NCBI RefSeq assembly: GCF_017654505.1
Contig: NC_054538.1
Coordinates: forward strand, 58,899,684-58,963,683
Direction: 5' to 3'
Origin: Polyodon spathula
Lineage: Eukaryota > Chordata > Actinopteri > Acipenseriformes > Polyodontidae
DNA length: 64,000 nt
Part shown: piece after piece, positions 1 to 12,380 of the stretch
Position numbering within the stretch: position 1 is the first letter of the stretch
How the letters are laid out: every line of letters starts with the position of its first letter
Notes under the pieces: generated by a model
The model's database searches: none
What the model was told of the DNA's origin: nothing
What the model saw: the letters and a program-made list of their open reading frames with translations, nothing else
Program-made: the position numbers and the translations under genes

Positions 1-384
1 CATCAGTAACATGTTGATTCAGTTTATTTTAGTGTGTTCATAGAGTATACCCGTGTCAAATTGAGTACTTCTAAAATGTTGTTTCTCTTTGAATTTTATG
101 TTTGTAACAATGTAGTTTATATAATTAAACTGCTGAAAGCACTAGGCTTATCTGCTTGATTTGTTTTCCCATTAAGTTTTACTTTGTTTAATAATCAAGC
201 CTACAATCATACACCTCAGGCAGCTGGTAAAGGGTTTTTTTGTGTTTCTTTCTCTAAAGAAGTCTATTGAAATGAATATTTCAGAAGCCATGTGTTTTAG
301 TTAAAAGCATATAAACATTTAGGACTAAAGGTGATGTCTTGAAAATATTAATGCAGCATTCTTTTAAAAACAATCGCTGTGTGG

Positions 385-418
<34 letters not shown>

Positions 419-1499
419 TATATCTTTAATTATATCCATGGGTGTAATAACATAAAAAAATAGCTTTTTGGCTAACTGACAACTACTTTTAAAAGTTACT
501 GGTTAACTTGTCTTATTAAATATGCAAAACCTTAAGGCATTCAGAAATAGAGAAAACAAGAAGTTCTACATCCAAGCTTAGTATAATTCATCAAAAAAGA
601 AAATCCTGCCACTGCTCTCACTTACTAATCAAATTCATTTTAAAACTCTGCATAATTACCTTGCATAGTATTAGAATGCAACATGATGTGTTTAATTTGA
701 AAAGACATACTTTAGCCTCTGCAGGTTTAATTATTATTGTTTATTTTTTTTGGCCCTGATGTCCGTGAACTGTCAGTTGATCAAACCGCAGGAGGCTAAT
801 AATTCAGTAATTTTAACTTAATAGTGATATAGTAATTATGTGGTATCAGCTGCCACACTGTCAGAAATGCACAAAATAGTGATCTATCATGGGCAAGGCT
901 TGGGAAAGATTGTAACCATTAAAAAATGCGGTTAAACCTGGAGAATTTGAAAGTACATGATTTTGTACGCCTGTCACAGCAAATTATTAAAACTGTCACA
1001 TTGCATTGTAGAAGATTACAAATGGAAATGTACTGTCTGGAAGTTTGTAACACTATATCAAAGTGTAGATTCACTCTGAAATGCCGCTGATGCACCTTCA
1101 GGAATATGTGACCATGTCAGTCAATGTAAAGCAGTTCTGAGCTTGCAAAACTCCCAACTGGGGCAACAGCGCCGCACCTTGTGATTTATAAAGGTATCTG
1201 TGAGGAGACTGGACTCTCTGCTTGGGATTCCCACTGAGTTGTAAACCTTCACATTTTGGCATTCTTCACTAAGCACATTATTGGAGCACACTATTTAGAT
1301 CCGAGATGGATATGTTCTACCCTGTGATGCGAGAGCTGCAGCTCTGAAATTTGCTTTTGCAGTTGATTGTTGTTTGGACATGGAATAGCAATAACATCCC
1401 TAAGGCAAGTTTTCACAAACTCACCTTCAGAGTAAGGTTTTTTTGCACGGGCAATGTTCCAGGCCACTTGTTAGGAGTAGGCTAGAGTCGTGGTCTCAG
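1..1499. other. Non-coding AT-rich DNA, no gene seen
   Basis: I see no open frame with a recognisable protein and no element ends here. The sequence is AT-rich with scattered homopolymers, the longest being the T tract at 387-417. It looks like ordinary vertebrate intergenic or intronic DNA. Confidence 0.6.
387..417. repeat. Poly(T) tract
   Basis: An uninterrupted run of about 31 T. On the minus strand it could be the A-tail of an old retroposed copy, but I recognise no body next to it. Confidence 0.9.
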
Positions 1500-1631
1500 A
1501 TTGTTTGGCAAATTTGGTCAACATTTGCGTCTTTTTATCCTTTTGCTTTTTACCGATAGCAGTCATTTTGACGGTCACATTTTAATCAGCTGCGACATGA
1601 AAATGAAATACAAACTTTCAGATACAACTCG

Positions 1632-1790
1632 AGAGAAATTTAAAATTCTAGGAACAGTGACACCAACTGCCCAGCCTGACATAGAATCTTATTTTGTGGT
1701 CGTGATTTGTTTGAATATTTATTTTCTGTGCTCTGTGAGCAGTTTTTGTTTAAACCTTTTATTTTGTTTAATAAAAATGGCACACCACGC
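1632..1790 (+). mobile_element. LTR-like fragment, plus orientation (arm of a palindrome)
   Basis: This stretch matches the reverse complement of about 1800-1955 and resembles the later part of the LTR-like element at 11289-11957. Shared landmarks are a GAGAGAAATTTAAA block, a CCCAGCC(T)GAC block, a T-rich stretch and an AATAAAA poly(A)-signal-like site at about 1769-1775. The two copies meet head to head with a short spacer. I read it as the 3' part of an LTR; no coding sequence is attached. Confidence 0.5.
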
Positions 1791-1799
1791 GTCTTTTGT

Positions 1800-2290
1800 T
1801 AGACAAAAAATAAATAAAAGGTTTTAACAAAAACTGTTCAGAGTGCAGAAAACAAAAATATTCAAACAAAAACAAATCACAAACACAAAATAAGATTCTA
1901 GGTCAGGCTGGACAGTTGATGTCACTGTTCCAAGGATATGTTATTTCAAATTTCTCTCTGCTCTCTGCTCGCTCTCGTTCCTCCTCTGAACACCCACCTG
2001 GCACTAAGCGTGTCGCAGGTTTATATACCATCGTTGAGGGGCTTAACTAGCTGGTAATTATTCTATTACCCCTCGGCCACAATCTGCACAAGTTTATTAA
2101 TTATGTGTGACCGACGGCTAGTTTAACAAAGTACTTGCTGACAACCACACATTACCACAAGGTTTTAAAAACACACGGCTCTCACCGTCATAAATACAAT
2201 AATAAAAACAGACGGCGTTCACCGACATTTATACATAAACAATAAATAAATAAATAAATACTAATACAAAGTACATAATAAACTGCACAT
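1800..2290 (-). mobile_element. LTR-like element, minus orientation
   Basis: Read on the minus strand it carries the blocks seen in the plus-oriented elements at 1632-1790 and 11289-11957: a short TATAAA-containing stretch, a GAGCGAGAG-type block, GAGAGAAATTT, the CAGCCTGAC block and a T-rich tail with AATAAA. The outer boundary is not clear, and I could not find a TG...CA end or a target duplication. It probably belongs to the solo-LTR family also present at 31217-31790. Confidence 0.45.
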
Positions 2291-2499
2291 GGGCCGAGAG
2301 GGAATCCTTATTCTAAATAAAATAATTGAACTGGGCTGCTTGCCCTGTTGCCCCTTAAATCGAAAAAACGGTATGGCAGCGTTTTTGGAAATTGAAGAGG
2401 ACAGAGCCATGCTTAGCAGAAGGATTTGCAGAGGGAAAAAACATTTAGATATAATGGATGACGAGCAATTTATAACAAACTACTGATCTGACCGAAATA

Positions 2500-3082
2500 C
2501 TGCCTTTTAAATGTTTGTATATAACGCTGGAAGCAGATAACAACCCCAAACAAGGAGAAATCACGCATTCATGTCCTTTTATGCAACTGGGCACTAGCAA
2601 ATAAGGCACAGGAGTTTTCCATTGGGTTCAACAAAAAATACATCACTCTCCCACTCTGGTAAGAAGGTTCGATATTCATATTCAGATTTTTCGCTATTTT
2701 TTTGTGCATTTATGAACAAAACAGAAACCGGTCCTGTTCAAAGTAAAGTTAACTGTTTCCAAGCTTCTGTAACTCGAGTCCCGAATGCACAGTTAATTAA
2801 GGGTGGATATGATTTGCTAGTTAGTTACTATGCAACAAAAAAGTGCTGTTGCCACGGTGCTGATTGGCTAAGATTGGAAATGGATCGGCTTGTGTTGGGG
2901 GGGGGGGGCTCAAACTTAGTGTAAAAATAATACACATATAAAAGAAGAATAATAAAAAAAAACCTTGTTTATTGTGTAATGAAATATATGGGAAGTTCGA
3001 AGAATATACCCTTCAAGCTTCCCGACGCGTACGAACTGGTGTCTTCTCGATGAGGCCGGCTCGGGAGCCCGCTGCGGTTGTC

Positions 3083-3130
<48 letters not shown>

Positions 3131-3738
3131 TGAAAATAATCAGAGCTTAATTCAACAAGTTGGTCCATAAGGAAAATCCCATTCTTTCAAAAGCGTCTGC
3201 CATATGGCTTAATTTCCTATATTTAAAAACCATTTTGTAGGGTTTCTGTTTCCCTTTAGCAAGTCTGACTTATTGTAGTACGAGCAATAGTCTGAATTGG
3301 TGATGACCAGAGGAATACAAAAAAGTAGATTAGATTAGATTAGTCAAAGCAACTAGACTGTTCTTAAACTGGTCACAAATAAGCCAGTTGCAAAAAAGGT
3401 CAGAGTACTGTAAAATGTCCGCCTTGCTTGTTAATAGTCTAGCAACCCCGGTGACCCAATACTAGTCTCTGGCCGAGGACCTGTTTGACAGGAGGTGTTC
3501 AGATCAGGTTGTTGCCTTCCGCTTTTGAAAAAGAAGTGAAATAACAAGCATCATATTTTAAATACACAACTACATAGACCAGAGTGGGAGAGCGATGTAT
3601 TTTTTGTTGAACCCAATGGAAAACTCCTGTGCCTTATTTGCTAGTGCCCAGTTGCATAAAAGGACATGAATGCGTGATTTCTCCTTGTTTGGGGTTGTTA
3701 TCTGCTTCCAGCGTTATATACAAACATTTAAAAGGCAG
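2500..3738. mobile_element. Fold-back element with 161-bp inverted arms
   Basis: Positions 2500-2660 and 3578-3738 are near-perfect reverse complements. The outer ends read CTGCCTTTTAAATG on the left and its complement on the right; the inner ends read CCACTCTGGT and its complement. About 917 bp lie between the arms, including a G run (about 2897-2907) and an (ATT)n tract, with no recognisable protein. Flanking duplications are not obvious. It could be a non-autonomous DNA transposon with long terminal inverted repeats or an inverted duplication of another repeat. Confidence 0.65.
3084..3129. repeat. (ATT)n microsatellite
   Basis: About 15 ATT units inside the spacer of the fold-back element. 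Confidence 0.95.
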
Positions 3739-4337
3739 ACAAGACCAAGGCGGCCTCCTATGGCCCCCACCCTTTAAGGGGCTCCACACTCAACCGGGCT
3801 GCTATGAGATTTAATGTGTTCGTTACGTGCGTGCAAAATGCAACATTAAATTCTGGCACCAGTAGACATGTATATTTTTTTAATGACTTTTTTTATTCCT
3901 AAGCAACCATTAGGTCTGGACTATTCACATGACCCACATACACAAGAGATAGAGAAGGTTTGTGTCGTGTGGGAAAGTGATAGGAAACATGTCGCAGCAC
4001 ATTTTTACACAGTTATCAATTACATCTTTGTTCAGCAAGTCATAAAAGTATGTGGGCAATAGAAGACTTAACAGGTAACAGTACTTTGTAAAATAATGTT
4101 TCCTGTTCACAAGCTAATTCATTTAACCCAAATCAGTTCTTTCAGCTGATGTAAATCCAATCTATTAATAAAATTCAGTGTAGCTGAATTCATGAGCTGT
4201 CTATAAAAATTCACATTTAGCTGAATTCATGACGGCTCGTTAGGTTAATTGAATTATTTGGGCGTCAGGTAAGTTGGTCTAGGGTTTTCTTTTCAGGTTT
4301 ATGATATAAGCAATATTTATACCGCATTATATAGGAG

Positions 4338-4340
<3 letters not shown>
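3739..4340. other. Non-coding; short direct repeat at 4181 and 4218
   Basis: No protein is recognisable. The 15-mer TAGCTGAATTCATGA occurs twice, at 4181-4195 and 4218-4232, 37 bp apart, which suggests a small tandem duplication. Confidence 0.5.
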
Positions 4341-4419
<79 letters not shown>

Positions 4420-4436
4420 ACACACACACACACACA
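4341..4436. repeat. (TA)n(CA)n compound microsatellite
   Basis: A (TA)n tract to about 4389 passes directly into an almost pure (CA)n tract. Open frames read through it give only YIYIYI or VCVCVC runs and are not genes. Confidence 0.95.
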
Positions 4437-4992
4437 GCACAATTGTTTCTAACACTGTTCATCATTTTGTTAATTAGATTTTTATTTTTCCCAGTCAAAC
4501 ACTCTATTTCTGAATGGAATAATAATGACAATTAAAGTACATCTACCCACATCTAAAATACACTCTGTTTAAGTACTTGTTTGTTTACCTTTTTTATAAG
4601 GAAAAAAGATATAATATTATAGGCTGCTATGAGTCTTACTAGATCTGACAGAATTTCCTTTTTACAAAATATTACAAATATGGGTATGATTAGGTATGGG
4701 ATACATTTTGTTAAAATTACTGTAACACAGAAACACTAAAAACTAACTGATTTGATTTGCACCCCTGAGTCTGTAGCTGCAGCTCATCATGTTTGCATCT
4801 CACAAGTATGAGTCCTATGAAAATGCTTAGAGAAATTAACTAGAAAAAGTTAATACGTGATATTTTTTAAGTGTACTTGAAGTTGTCAGTTAGTCTATAT
4901 AAAATGATAAAGTCTAACAAACAAACTGAAACAAGTATTGATTAACATTTTAATATCGTGAATATTATTTATTGTATCTTAACGTTAGTATA
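4437..4992. other. Non-coding AT-rich spacer
   Basis: No gene or repeat family is recognisable between the microsatellite and the Tc1 element. Confidence 0.5.
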
Positions 4993-5879
4993 CAGTGCCT
5001 ATAGTAAGTATTCACCCCCCCCTTGGACGTTTCACAGTTCGTTGTGTTACAACCTGAAATCTTGATGCATTTAAATGAAATAAATGGGATTTTTTCCTTT
5101 GATTTACACAACATACTCAACACTTTCAATGTGTGAAAATGGGGGAGGGGGGCAATGACAAATCAATTCAAAATAAAAACCTGACAAGTCTTCATTAGAT
5201 AAGTATGGCACCACACAAAATCTGCTTAGAGCAGGCTGTCCTCCCAAACTGAGCAGCTGGGTAAGAAGGCCATTGGTCAGAGAAGCCACCAAGAGGCCAA
5301 TGATAACTCTGGAAAACTTACAGCGTTCCATGGCTGAGATGGGAGAAACTGTTTATGTGTCAACAATCTCTGAGGTACTCTACAAATCTGGCCTGTATGG
5401 AAGAATGGGAAGAAGGAAGCCATTTCTGAAAAAAGCCCATGTAAAATCCTGCTTGGAATTTGCGAAAAGGCATGTGGGAGACTCTGAAAAGATGTGGGAA
5501 AAGATTCTGTGGTCCAAGGAAACAAAAATTGAACTATTTGGCCTAAATGCAAAGCATTACGTCTGGCGCAAACACAGCACATCAGCCAGGTAACACCATT
5601 CCTACTGTGAAGCATGGTGGTGGCAACATTGTACTATGGGGATGCTTTTCATCGGGAAACTTGTCAGGGTAGAGGGCAAAATGGATAGAAGTAAATACAG
5701 GCAAATCATTGAGAAAAACCTACTTCAGTCTGCAAAAGACCTAAGAATGGGATGGAGATTCACCTTTCAGCAGGACAATGACCCCAAGCATACAGCCAAA
5801 GGGTCACTGGAGTGGCTTAAAAACAATTGCTGCCAAAGGTGGTTCTACCAAGTATTGACTTAGGGGGATGAGTACTTCA

Positions 5880-5912
<33 letters not shown>

Positions 5913-6068
5913 CGTTTCACAATAAAAAATTCTCTTGCCTCTTCAAAGTGTTGAGTAGGTTGTGTAAATCAAAGGAAAAAATCCCATTTAAATGCATCAA
6001 GATTTCAGGTTCTAACACAACAAACTGTGAAAATGTCCAAGGGAGGTGAATACTTACTATAGGCACTG
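4993..6068 (+). mobile_element. Tc1/mariner transposon, internally deleted
   Basis: The ends are CAGTGCCTATAGTAAG on the left and its reverse complement on the right, flanked by TA at 4991-4992 and 6069-6070, the expected TA duplication of Tc1/mariner. The terminal inverted repeats are long, about 4993-5130 and 5938-6068, and diverged by a few percent to the eye. The 1,076-bp length is shorter than the usual ~1.6 kb, in line with deletions in the transposase. A T run (5881-5908) lies just inside the right repeat. Confidence 0.9.
5240..5872 (+). pseudogene. Tc1 transposase remnant
   Basis: The encoded family is the DD34E cut-and-paste transposase. Frame 1 (from about 5273) covers the end of the DNA-binding part (REATKRPMITLENLQ) through the first catalytic block. 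There the usual WSDET reads WSKET, so the first Asp is lost. The frame then breaks; a second open stretch from 5636 has the second catalytic block (FQQDNDPKHTAK). The SPDLNPIE block carrying the final Glu is missing, and the typical C-terminus AAKGGSTKY follows almost at once in another frame. N-terminal truncation, frameshift, a catalytic substitution and a C-terminal deletion make it non-functional. Confidence 0.85.
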
Positions 6069-6070
6069 TA

Positions 6071-9000
6071 TATAGGTGCATATGATTACATGATGAGCCT
6101 ATATACTAACTTGAAGATAAGGTTGCTACTGTAGCATTCATTCTGGATCCCACCTCAGGCTGGCCCTGACTGTAAATACCTTTTATCATAAGTGTAGTAC
6201 ATTGTTTTCAGACTTTTAATACATTTGAATGCAGTGCATATGCAGCTAAAATACATCAACTGATTGATACTGCAGTACCTACAATTTACTTCGCAATGTA
6301 CTCAAATGGGCATTTCGTTTCTGGTACCAATGTACTTGTAATGCCTACAAATAGTCTTACATTACATTCTGCTGTAAAACTCATGAAGTTTAATGAAGGA
6401 TTTTGCTTGTACTGTGAGGGGCACCATACTTGACTAATCAGTGGCATTGTCCCTCATATTTCATATTCTTTTTTTATAATTGTATATTATAAAAAGAAGA
6501 AGAAATAATACCGGTATGCAAACTTTGGGGCCCAACACCTTTAAATGTTATGAACTTTGTAGTTCCCTGAATTAAACATTTAAATTGCAGGTATATTTAA
6601 GGGCTTTTTTTGTGTGTGTGTGTTTTTGTGTACATATACTTGTTCTGCTAGAGTAATGTCAGGGGTTTTGTCCTGAAATGTGTGTGCTGGTAGCTGTTCT
6701 ACATCAGTTCTAGCAGATTTATTGTTTGGCTCAGTTCCATTTAATGTGTTTGTTTGTTTGATCTGATTGATTTGTAGATTTCTCTTCATCTGTACAGTTG
6801 TACAGTATCCTTCCTTTAATTACTTTGGATATAAATATGAAGTTATTCTTGCTGTTCATTAACAAATTGAAAACTCTGTGTATCTTCCCAAAATCTAATG
6901 CTTACAGCGATGACAATATTCAGACAGCTAATTCTGAAGTGAAATAGTTAGGTGGACACAACTGTGATTATTGTTTCCATCATTGTGTCTGCTTTAGGCT
7001 ATAGTGCAATCATTTGTTTGACTTGTTTCCTCTGAGTTTCCCTCCCAAATATGTTGCTTTTACTAAAAGCATTCCCTTTGAACAGCTGAAGCTTACATTT
7101 TGCACTGTATGTAGATGTGTTGATAACCGTTCACCCCTGATACCCAGCACTTTCAGAGGGTTTATCAAATGCTTGTCTGAAAGGCATCATGGATGATGTA
7201 GAAAGAACTCAATGAAACCCTCTTTACTTACTGTTAGGACCTGACTGTGCTCCCAGGTGTCAGATTTTCACTCTCGTCCTGTTGTTTTGATAGATGTTTA
7301 AGTGAAATGCTATCAGTGATGGTGCTGATTTTTGTCATGGTGACTTCTATCTTCAAATGCCATCAATCTCCTAATAGCCATGCTGGTAACAATAGACTCA
7401 TGTAAACACCAATATATTGTAGGCACGCTCCAGACTGATCCCCATATTGTGCAGTTCTGCATGCTATTGTTGTTCCTCACCGACAAACAACTTTAAAATC
7501 AATAAATACAACTGAACAACTTGGTGGTGCATTACATGGAAAATAATTTTCTTTTTACAATAACTGCTTGGCACAGCATTCAACATACTACCCAGTTGCA
7601 TTTAATTTGTAGTAAATTGAGAATATGTGGAGCCCCTCTGCACTTGTTATAAGGATTGCTCATTAAAATAGTTTGCATGTACTTGAAGATGTAACAATTA
7701 TATATATATAAAGGTAACAAAAAAATGAATGGCCGATATCTGGGATTTTTTCTCTTCTTATTTAGCTTCAGTCTGTGCGTAACAGAGGTGGATTTTTCAG
7801 CCTGTAGTGAAAGACAGATTTTCTGATAAATGAAGAAAAGGAATTGCAGTCACATCACCAATCTCTTTAACTGCAAAGAGATTGGCACTTTATGCTCACT
7901 GCTGAAAACCTAGGGGAGAGAGGTTTGTGAAGCCTCACACAAGCTGTTGGCCTACTTTGTGAAAAAATATACAAGTGTCACATATACACACCTTTTGAAA
8001 AAAGAGAGCTTATTGCTTAAAGATTAAATATAGCAGCTATTGTTGCTTTATTATTTAGGTAAAATTATTTTTTACTGCAGTGTGAAATGATGGTACACTA
8101 ATTTGTATAATAATGCTAACATGCCCTCATTTTTAGCAGCTATTCTAAGTGCTTAATTAATTTCACTTTTCTAATTGAAAAATGTGTTGCAAGTGAATAT
8201 TTTTATAGTTATAACCTTGAACTGTTGTTTTGGGATAGAGACCAATGAACGTAATGGGCCCTGTGGGAGAAAGGAGCGTGTTTCCAGATTTATGAAGGGG
8301 GAAAAAAATGAAAATCAATAACCTCCCTCAAGCTACATAAGTCATGAATAATGTCTGGTAGTTTACAAAAACTGACAGTATTATGAAAAATAGAACGATT
8401 TCATAGCTTTACTTCCAATGGTGAATATTAAGTATGGGTCTAATTCAGTCTTAGGTAGGAAATGCTTGGTTGTCAAATGGTAAAACCTTTCATTCCCTCT
8501 ACTGTTTTAATTAGTTTCCCTAAAGGTTGCTATAAGGTTATGCCTGCCTATTTGTGGCAATTTCCCCAAACAACAACAAAACATTCTGGATGGTGAAATA
8601 TGTCCTAGATATCACATTTACTTTGTACCCCTGTGCCAGTAGGGAATAATCTGCAAGTTTAGTCAAAACATAACCCATCTTATTGGTTTAGGTTTCATTG
8701 AAAATGACTTCTATCTTTCAGCTTTTGACTTCTTAGACTTGGGCTTGCACGCACCAAATCAGGCTAAAATGAAGCATGTCATGTTTGGTAACTAAACTTT
8801 TTTTTTTTTTCACTGATGCAGACAGAATATGAAGCTTTAATAGAGGGAACAAGAAGGATTACAAATTTCCTTTCAAACAGTCCTTGGGGTAAAGAGCATT
8901 TTTTAACCTACTTGAATGCATTTTAAGATTATGGGATTCTGTGACACAGTCTGTTTTATTACAGCTGAGTGCCATTGTCCATCTGTTGATGTTTGTTCCA

Positions 9001-9520
9001 GTAGATAGAATATGGAAATAATTTGGTATTAAACAAGCAACAGTTTTAAGCAAATGTAGATTCTTTTTCTAAAACTGTTTCAGGCAGTATGCTGCATTTA
9101 GTATCTGGTCACAAGATTCTTTAAGCAAACAGCACAAAAATGAGTAACGTTTAAAGAAAATGTACTTCACATAAACAATATTAAACCTTTAATTCTAGCT
9201 ACTTGTTAAACAGCCATTAAAGGCCTATAATTGTTTAATTTTTAATGTAGATTTATTCAGCCTCGACATGTTTTTTCTATCCATATTTTTCTAAATATGG
9301 AGTTGTGTAATTTTCTATGGCTAATTTAAAATAAATTTACCCGCAATTCATGCAGCAGTTCTGGGAGATTAGAAAATTAGTTGGTTTTGGTGGTTTGGAA
9401 AATCAGACCTGACACAAATTGGGTAATTTTGTGTTATATGAATGTTAAATAAGCTTAAAGATGTTTGATTGCAAATACACTTGGGCACCAGGGTAATCAT
9501 TCTGTGCACAGGAATACACA
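6071..9520. other. Non-coding AT-rich stretch, no gene recognised
   Basis: Open frames are short (70 residues or fewer) and resemble nothing I know. No microsatellite of note and no element ends were seen. It may be unique host DNA; parts could be conserved non-coding sequence, which only alignment would show. Confidence 0.5.
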
Positions 9521-9528
9521 CTTTAATG

Positions 9529-10200
9529 CAGTGGCGCTGAACAATTTTTTTTTGCAAGGTGCTGAAAGCGATTGAACAGTACTGTAATCCTGTTATATGA
9601 TGGAAGCCATGGATTTGGTTGCTATTATATTAAATATAAAATGAAGCAGCACAAACACGGTTTATCTATTTAAGTAAAAAAAAAAAACTGTAACCAAAGT
9701 CCTTGCTAGTGTTTATAGCATGCTTACCTTAAAACGTTTAGAGAAAACAAATTGAAAAGTAGCGTACACTGTATTGATCCACTTAAATAATGCACGGTTT
9801 ACTTTTTAAAACAGATTAAACACTTATTTGCAGTAGTCGTTCTAGACAAAGACAGCCAGGCGGCTCCAAATGTTGACTTTCACTCCAGTGTCACGTTGAT
9901 ACATTTTCGTTTCATGATGGAATGGACATCTGATCTAGCGTATCCAGACTGTCACTGTGTTTTAAGTGTTGCTCCACAAAGCAGCACCCCAAGTTAAAGG
10001 AATTTGTGAAGAGCTCCTTGTGGTGCTGCTGAGAATTTACAAACAAAATCTGATATTCTTTTTTGGGACACTTACAATAACAAGCTTCTTATGCGTTCCA
10101 ATTACTAACTGATTCATTTCAACCGTGCAATTTATAAAATATCCCGCCCCTATTGTGACAGTTGGCGCTATTAGCATGTTCAAAAGTTGCCGCACCCCTG
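9529..10200. mobile_element. Non-autonomous hAT transposon (MITE)
   Basis: The left end is CAGTGGCGCTGAAC and the right end, reverse complemented, is CAGGGGTGCGGCAAC: a short imperfect terminal inverted repeat of hAT type. The flanks are CTTTAATG (9521-9528) and CTTTAGTG (10201-10208), an 8-bp target duplication with one mismatch, the length expected for hAT. The 672-bp interior has no transposase-like frame, so it would need help in trans. Confidence 0.75.
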
Positions 10201-10214
10201 CTTTAGTGCAAGTT

Positions 10215-10216
<2 letters not shown>

Positions 10217-10278
<62 letters not shown>
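10217..10278. repeat. (TA)n microsatellite
   Basis: About 31 TA units, beginning just beyond the duplication flanking the hAT element. Confidence 0.95.
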
Positions 10279-10284
<6 letters not shown>

Positions 10285-10587
10285 CTGTACAGAGTTAACT
10301 ATAGTGGATTCTTAATGTTTGTTAATGAACCAGTAAGTAACATTGCCATTAAACTAATAATCACATTTATGATAGTGATTGGTGATGCATGTTGATCATG
10401 CAGTTATTCAGATAGTTTCCATTATTTCTTTTCTTAAAGATATATAGTTACAGTACATTGTTTAATTCCCAGTTTATAACTTAATATCATAAGAAAACAA
10501 AACATTTAACCATTATTATATAATATAAAACAGAATTATAATAACATATAATGTATTTCAGTTCCATTTCTAATCCATTTTTAAAAT

Positions 10588-10708
10588 CAATTCCTAATTC
10601 CAATTCCCATTCCCTTTTAATTCATTCCGAATTCCAATTCCTAATTCCAATTCCCATTCCCTTTTAATACATTCTGAATTCCAATTCTTAATTCCAATTC
10701 CAAGTCCT
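10588..10708. repeat. AATTCC-rich minisatellite, about 47-bp period
   Basis: Two and a half units of about 47 bp, each made of AATTCC-like hexamers followed by CCCATTCCCTTTTAAT. The units differ by a few substitutions. Confidence 0.75.
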
Positions 10709-11288
10709 TCACAGGAATCCCTCCAGCTCTACTCCTGGCTTGGAAAAACTAAAAAATATTAGACAGTTAATATGGTTACTGAAGTGTTCTTGAAATGCAA
10801 AGTACAGTTAATTATTTAAATCATTTAATATACTAAAATTAAACTGTCTAGGACAATCTATTGTACCCTTTTATAATACAAGGAATTTATACAGTAAAAT
10901 CTACTGCATTTGAATGTCAATAAAAAAGTAAAAGGAAGAAAACATCAATAAATCTTCATTATAGATGACAGAGAGAAGGTCATTTGTTTGAAATGTTGCT
11001 ATTATGGAAATATTCTTGGCATGCTTCATATAGGATCTGTACATTGCTTTATTATGTCTTCCTATTGGTGACTAAGATAAAGAGCCATACTGAATGATCA
11101 AAAGACTGGAATTGGAAGCTAAAACAAGTATGATGATTTCTGAAGGAGGTACCGTGTTGTGGAAAGACATAGATTCAACTTCAGGATATTATGTAGCCAT
11201 TAACAAGATCAAGTAAATATAGGTCAAAACAAATATTTCTGAGAAAAAGAAATACTGTAACATGTCCTGTATCCACCCATTATATATG
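10709..11288. other. Non-coding spacer
   Basis: No gene or recognisable repeat apart from general AT-richness. Confidence 0.5.
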
Positions 11289-11957
11289 TGCCTGCGACAG
11301 GGCGAGCAGCCCTGTACAGTATCTTTTTGAAAACAGGGTCTCCCCCTCTGCTCCTGTGTTATTTTCTGTTTGTTTGTTTATTATTTGCTGTTAAATGACG
11401 GCAAAAGCCGTGGTTATTTTTGTATTTATTTATGTATTTATATATGACGCCGAATCGCCTTGTTGTTTTGTTGTTTTTGTTTAAGTGTGTTCTGGCAGAG
11501 GCAAGGTAGCAGCTTGTCCTCTGCCAGGAATAATTAATAAATGTGCAGAAGGTGGCCATCTCCCGAGTTAATTAAGTGATTAATTTGTTGCTAACTGGGA
11601 GACGGTCACCTGTATAAAAACCTGCAGTTCTCTGTACTCCGGTTGGGTGTTCAGTGGAGGAACGGGAGAGCGAGAGGAGAGAGAAATTTAAATGAAATGA
11701 AACTAAAACTAACACGTACACGATCCGTGAAGGCTACTGCCCAGCTGGACCTTAAGGGTTGTTTTGTGTTTGTGATTATTTTGTTTAAATCTTTTATTTT
11801 TGTGCTCTGTAAGCAAGTGTCTTTTTGTTAAAATATTTAAGTTATTTTTTGTTGTTTAATAAACGGCGCACAGCGCGTTTTTGAACTGCAGTACTACCTT
11901 GTTTGTGTTCTTCCTGGATTCCGGCCTGACGTCACCGCTCAGCCATTTCCTGTCACA
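11289..11957 (+). mobile_element. LTR-like element (probable solo LTR)
   Basis: It starts TGCCTGCGACAGGG and ends CCTGTCACA, giving TG...CA with partly complementary tips. A TATA-like site (GTATAAAAACC, about 11611) is followed some 250 bp later by a poly(A)-signal-like AATAAA (about 11859) in a GT-rich context: the promoter-to-polyadenylation layout of an LTR. The end block (GGCCTGACGTCACC to CCTGTCACA) is shared with the minus-strand element at 31217-31790. No internal coding region adjoins it, and I see no clear target duplication. Confidence 0.55.
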
Positions 11958-12079
11958 GTACCCTAACCGTTTATCCACCATGATCAAAAAAATTTCAAGT
12001 TTTTGGTTTTTTTTGTAAACCTATGAATTTTGCTTTTGTGCAAGTTACTCGACACTAATGTACAGTATGTGTACAGCAC

Positions 12080-12333
12080 TGTGACAGGACAGGAGCCCTG
12101 CACATGAAGAGGGTTTTTGTGTAAATGTATATTGTAAATATTGTGTATTTATTGTAATTAATTCATGAAGTACCTGACGCTCCTGGGAGAGCCTGCCTGC
12201 TGTGTGTGATTACCAGGTGTGGAATTTAATCAGCAGGTAGGTGTGTCACGTATAAAAAGGTTCCATTTATTCACCTCAGGGCTGCTGCAAAACCAAAGCC
12301 AACTAGGCTAAAGAAGCTGAATCTGCTGATGTA

Positions 12334-12380
<47 letters not shown>

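Noticed and set aside
1501..1827. 108-residue plus-strand frame
   Set aside because: It overlies the LTR-like palindrome, has no recognisable domain and no in-frame ATG at its start.
4265..4531. Open frames rich in YIYIYI and VCVCVC, here and at 16465-17511, 18422-18761 and 46974-47248
   Set aside because: They are translations of (TA)n and (CA)n microsatellites, not proteins.
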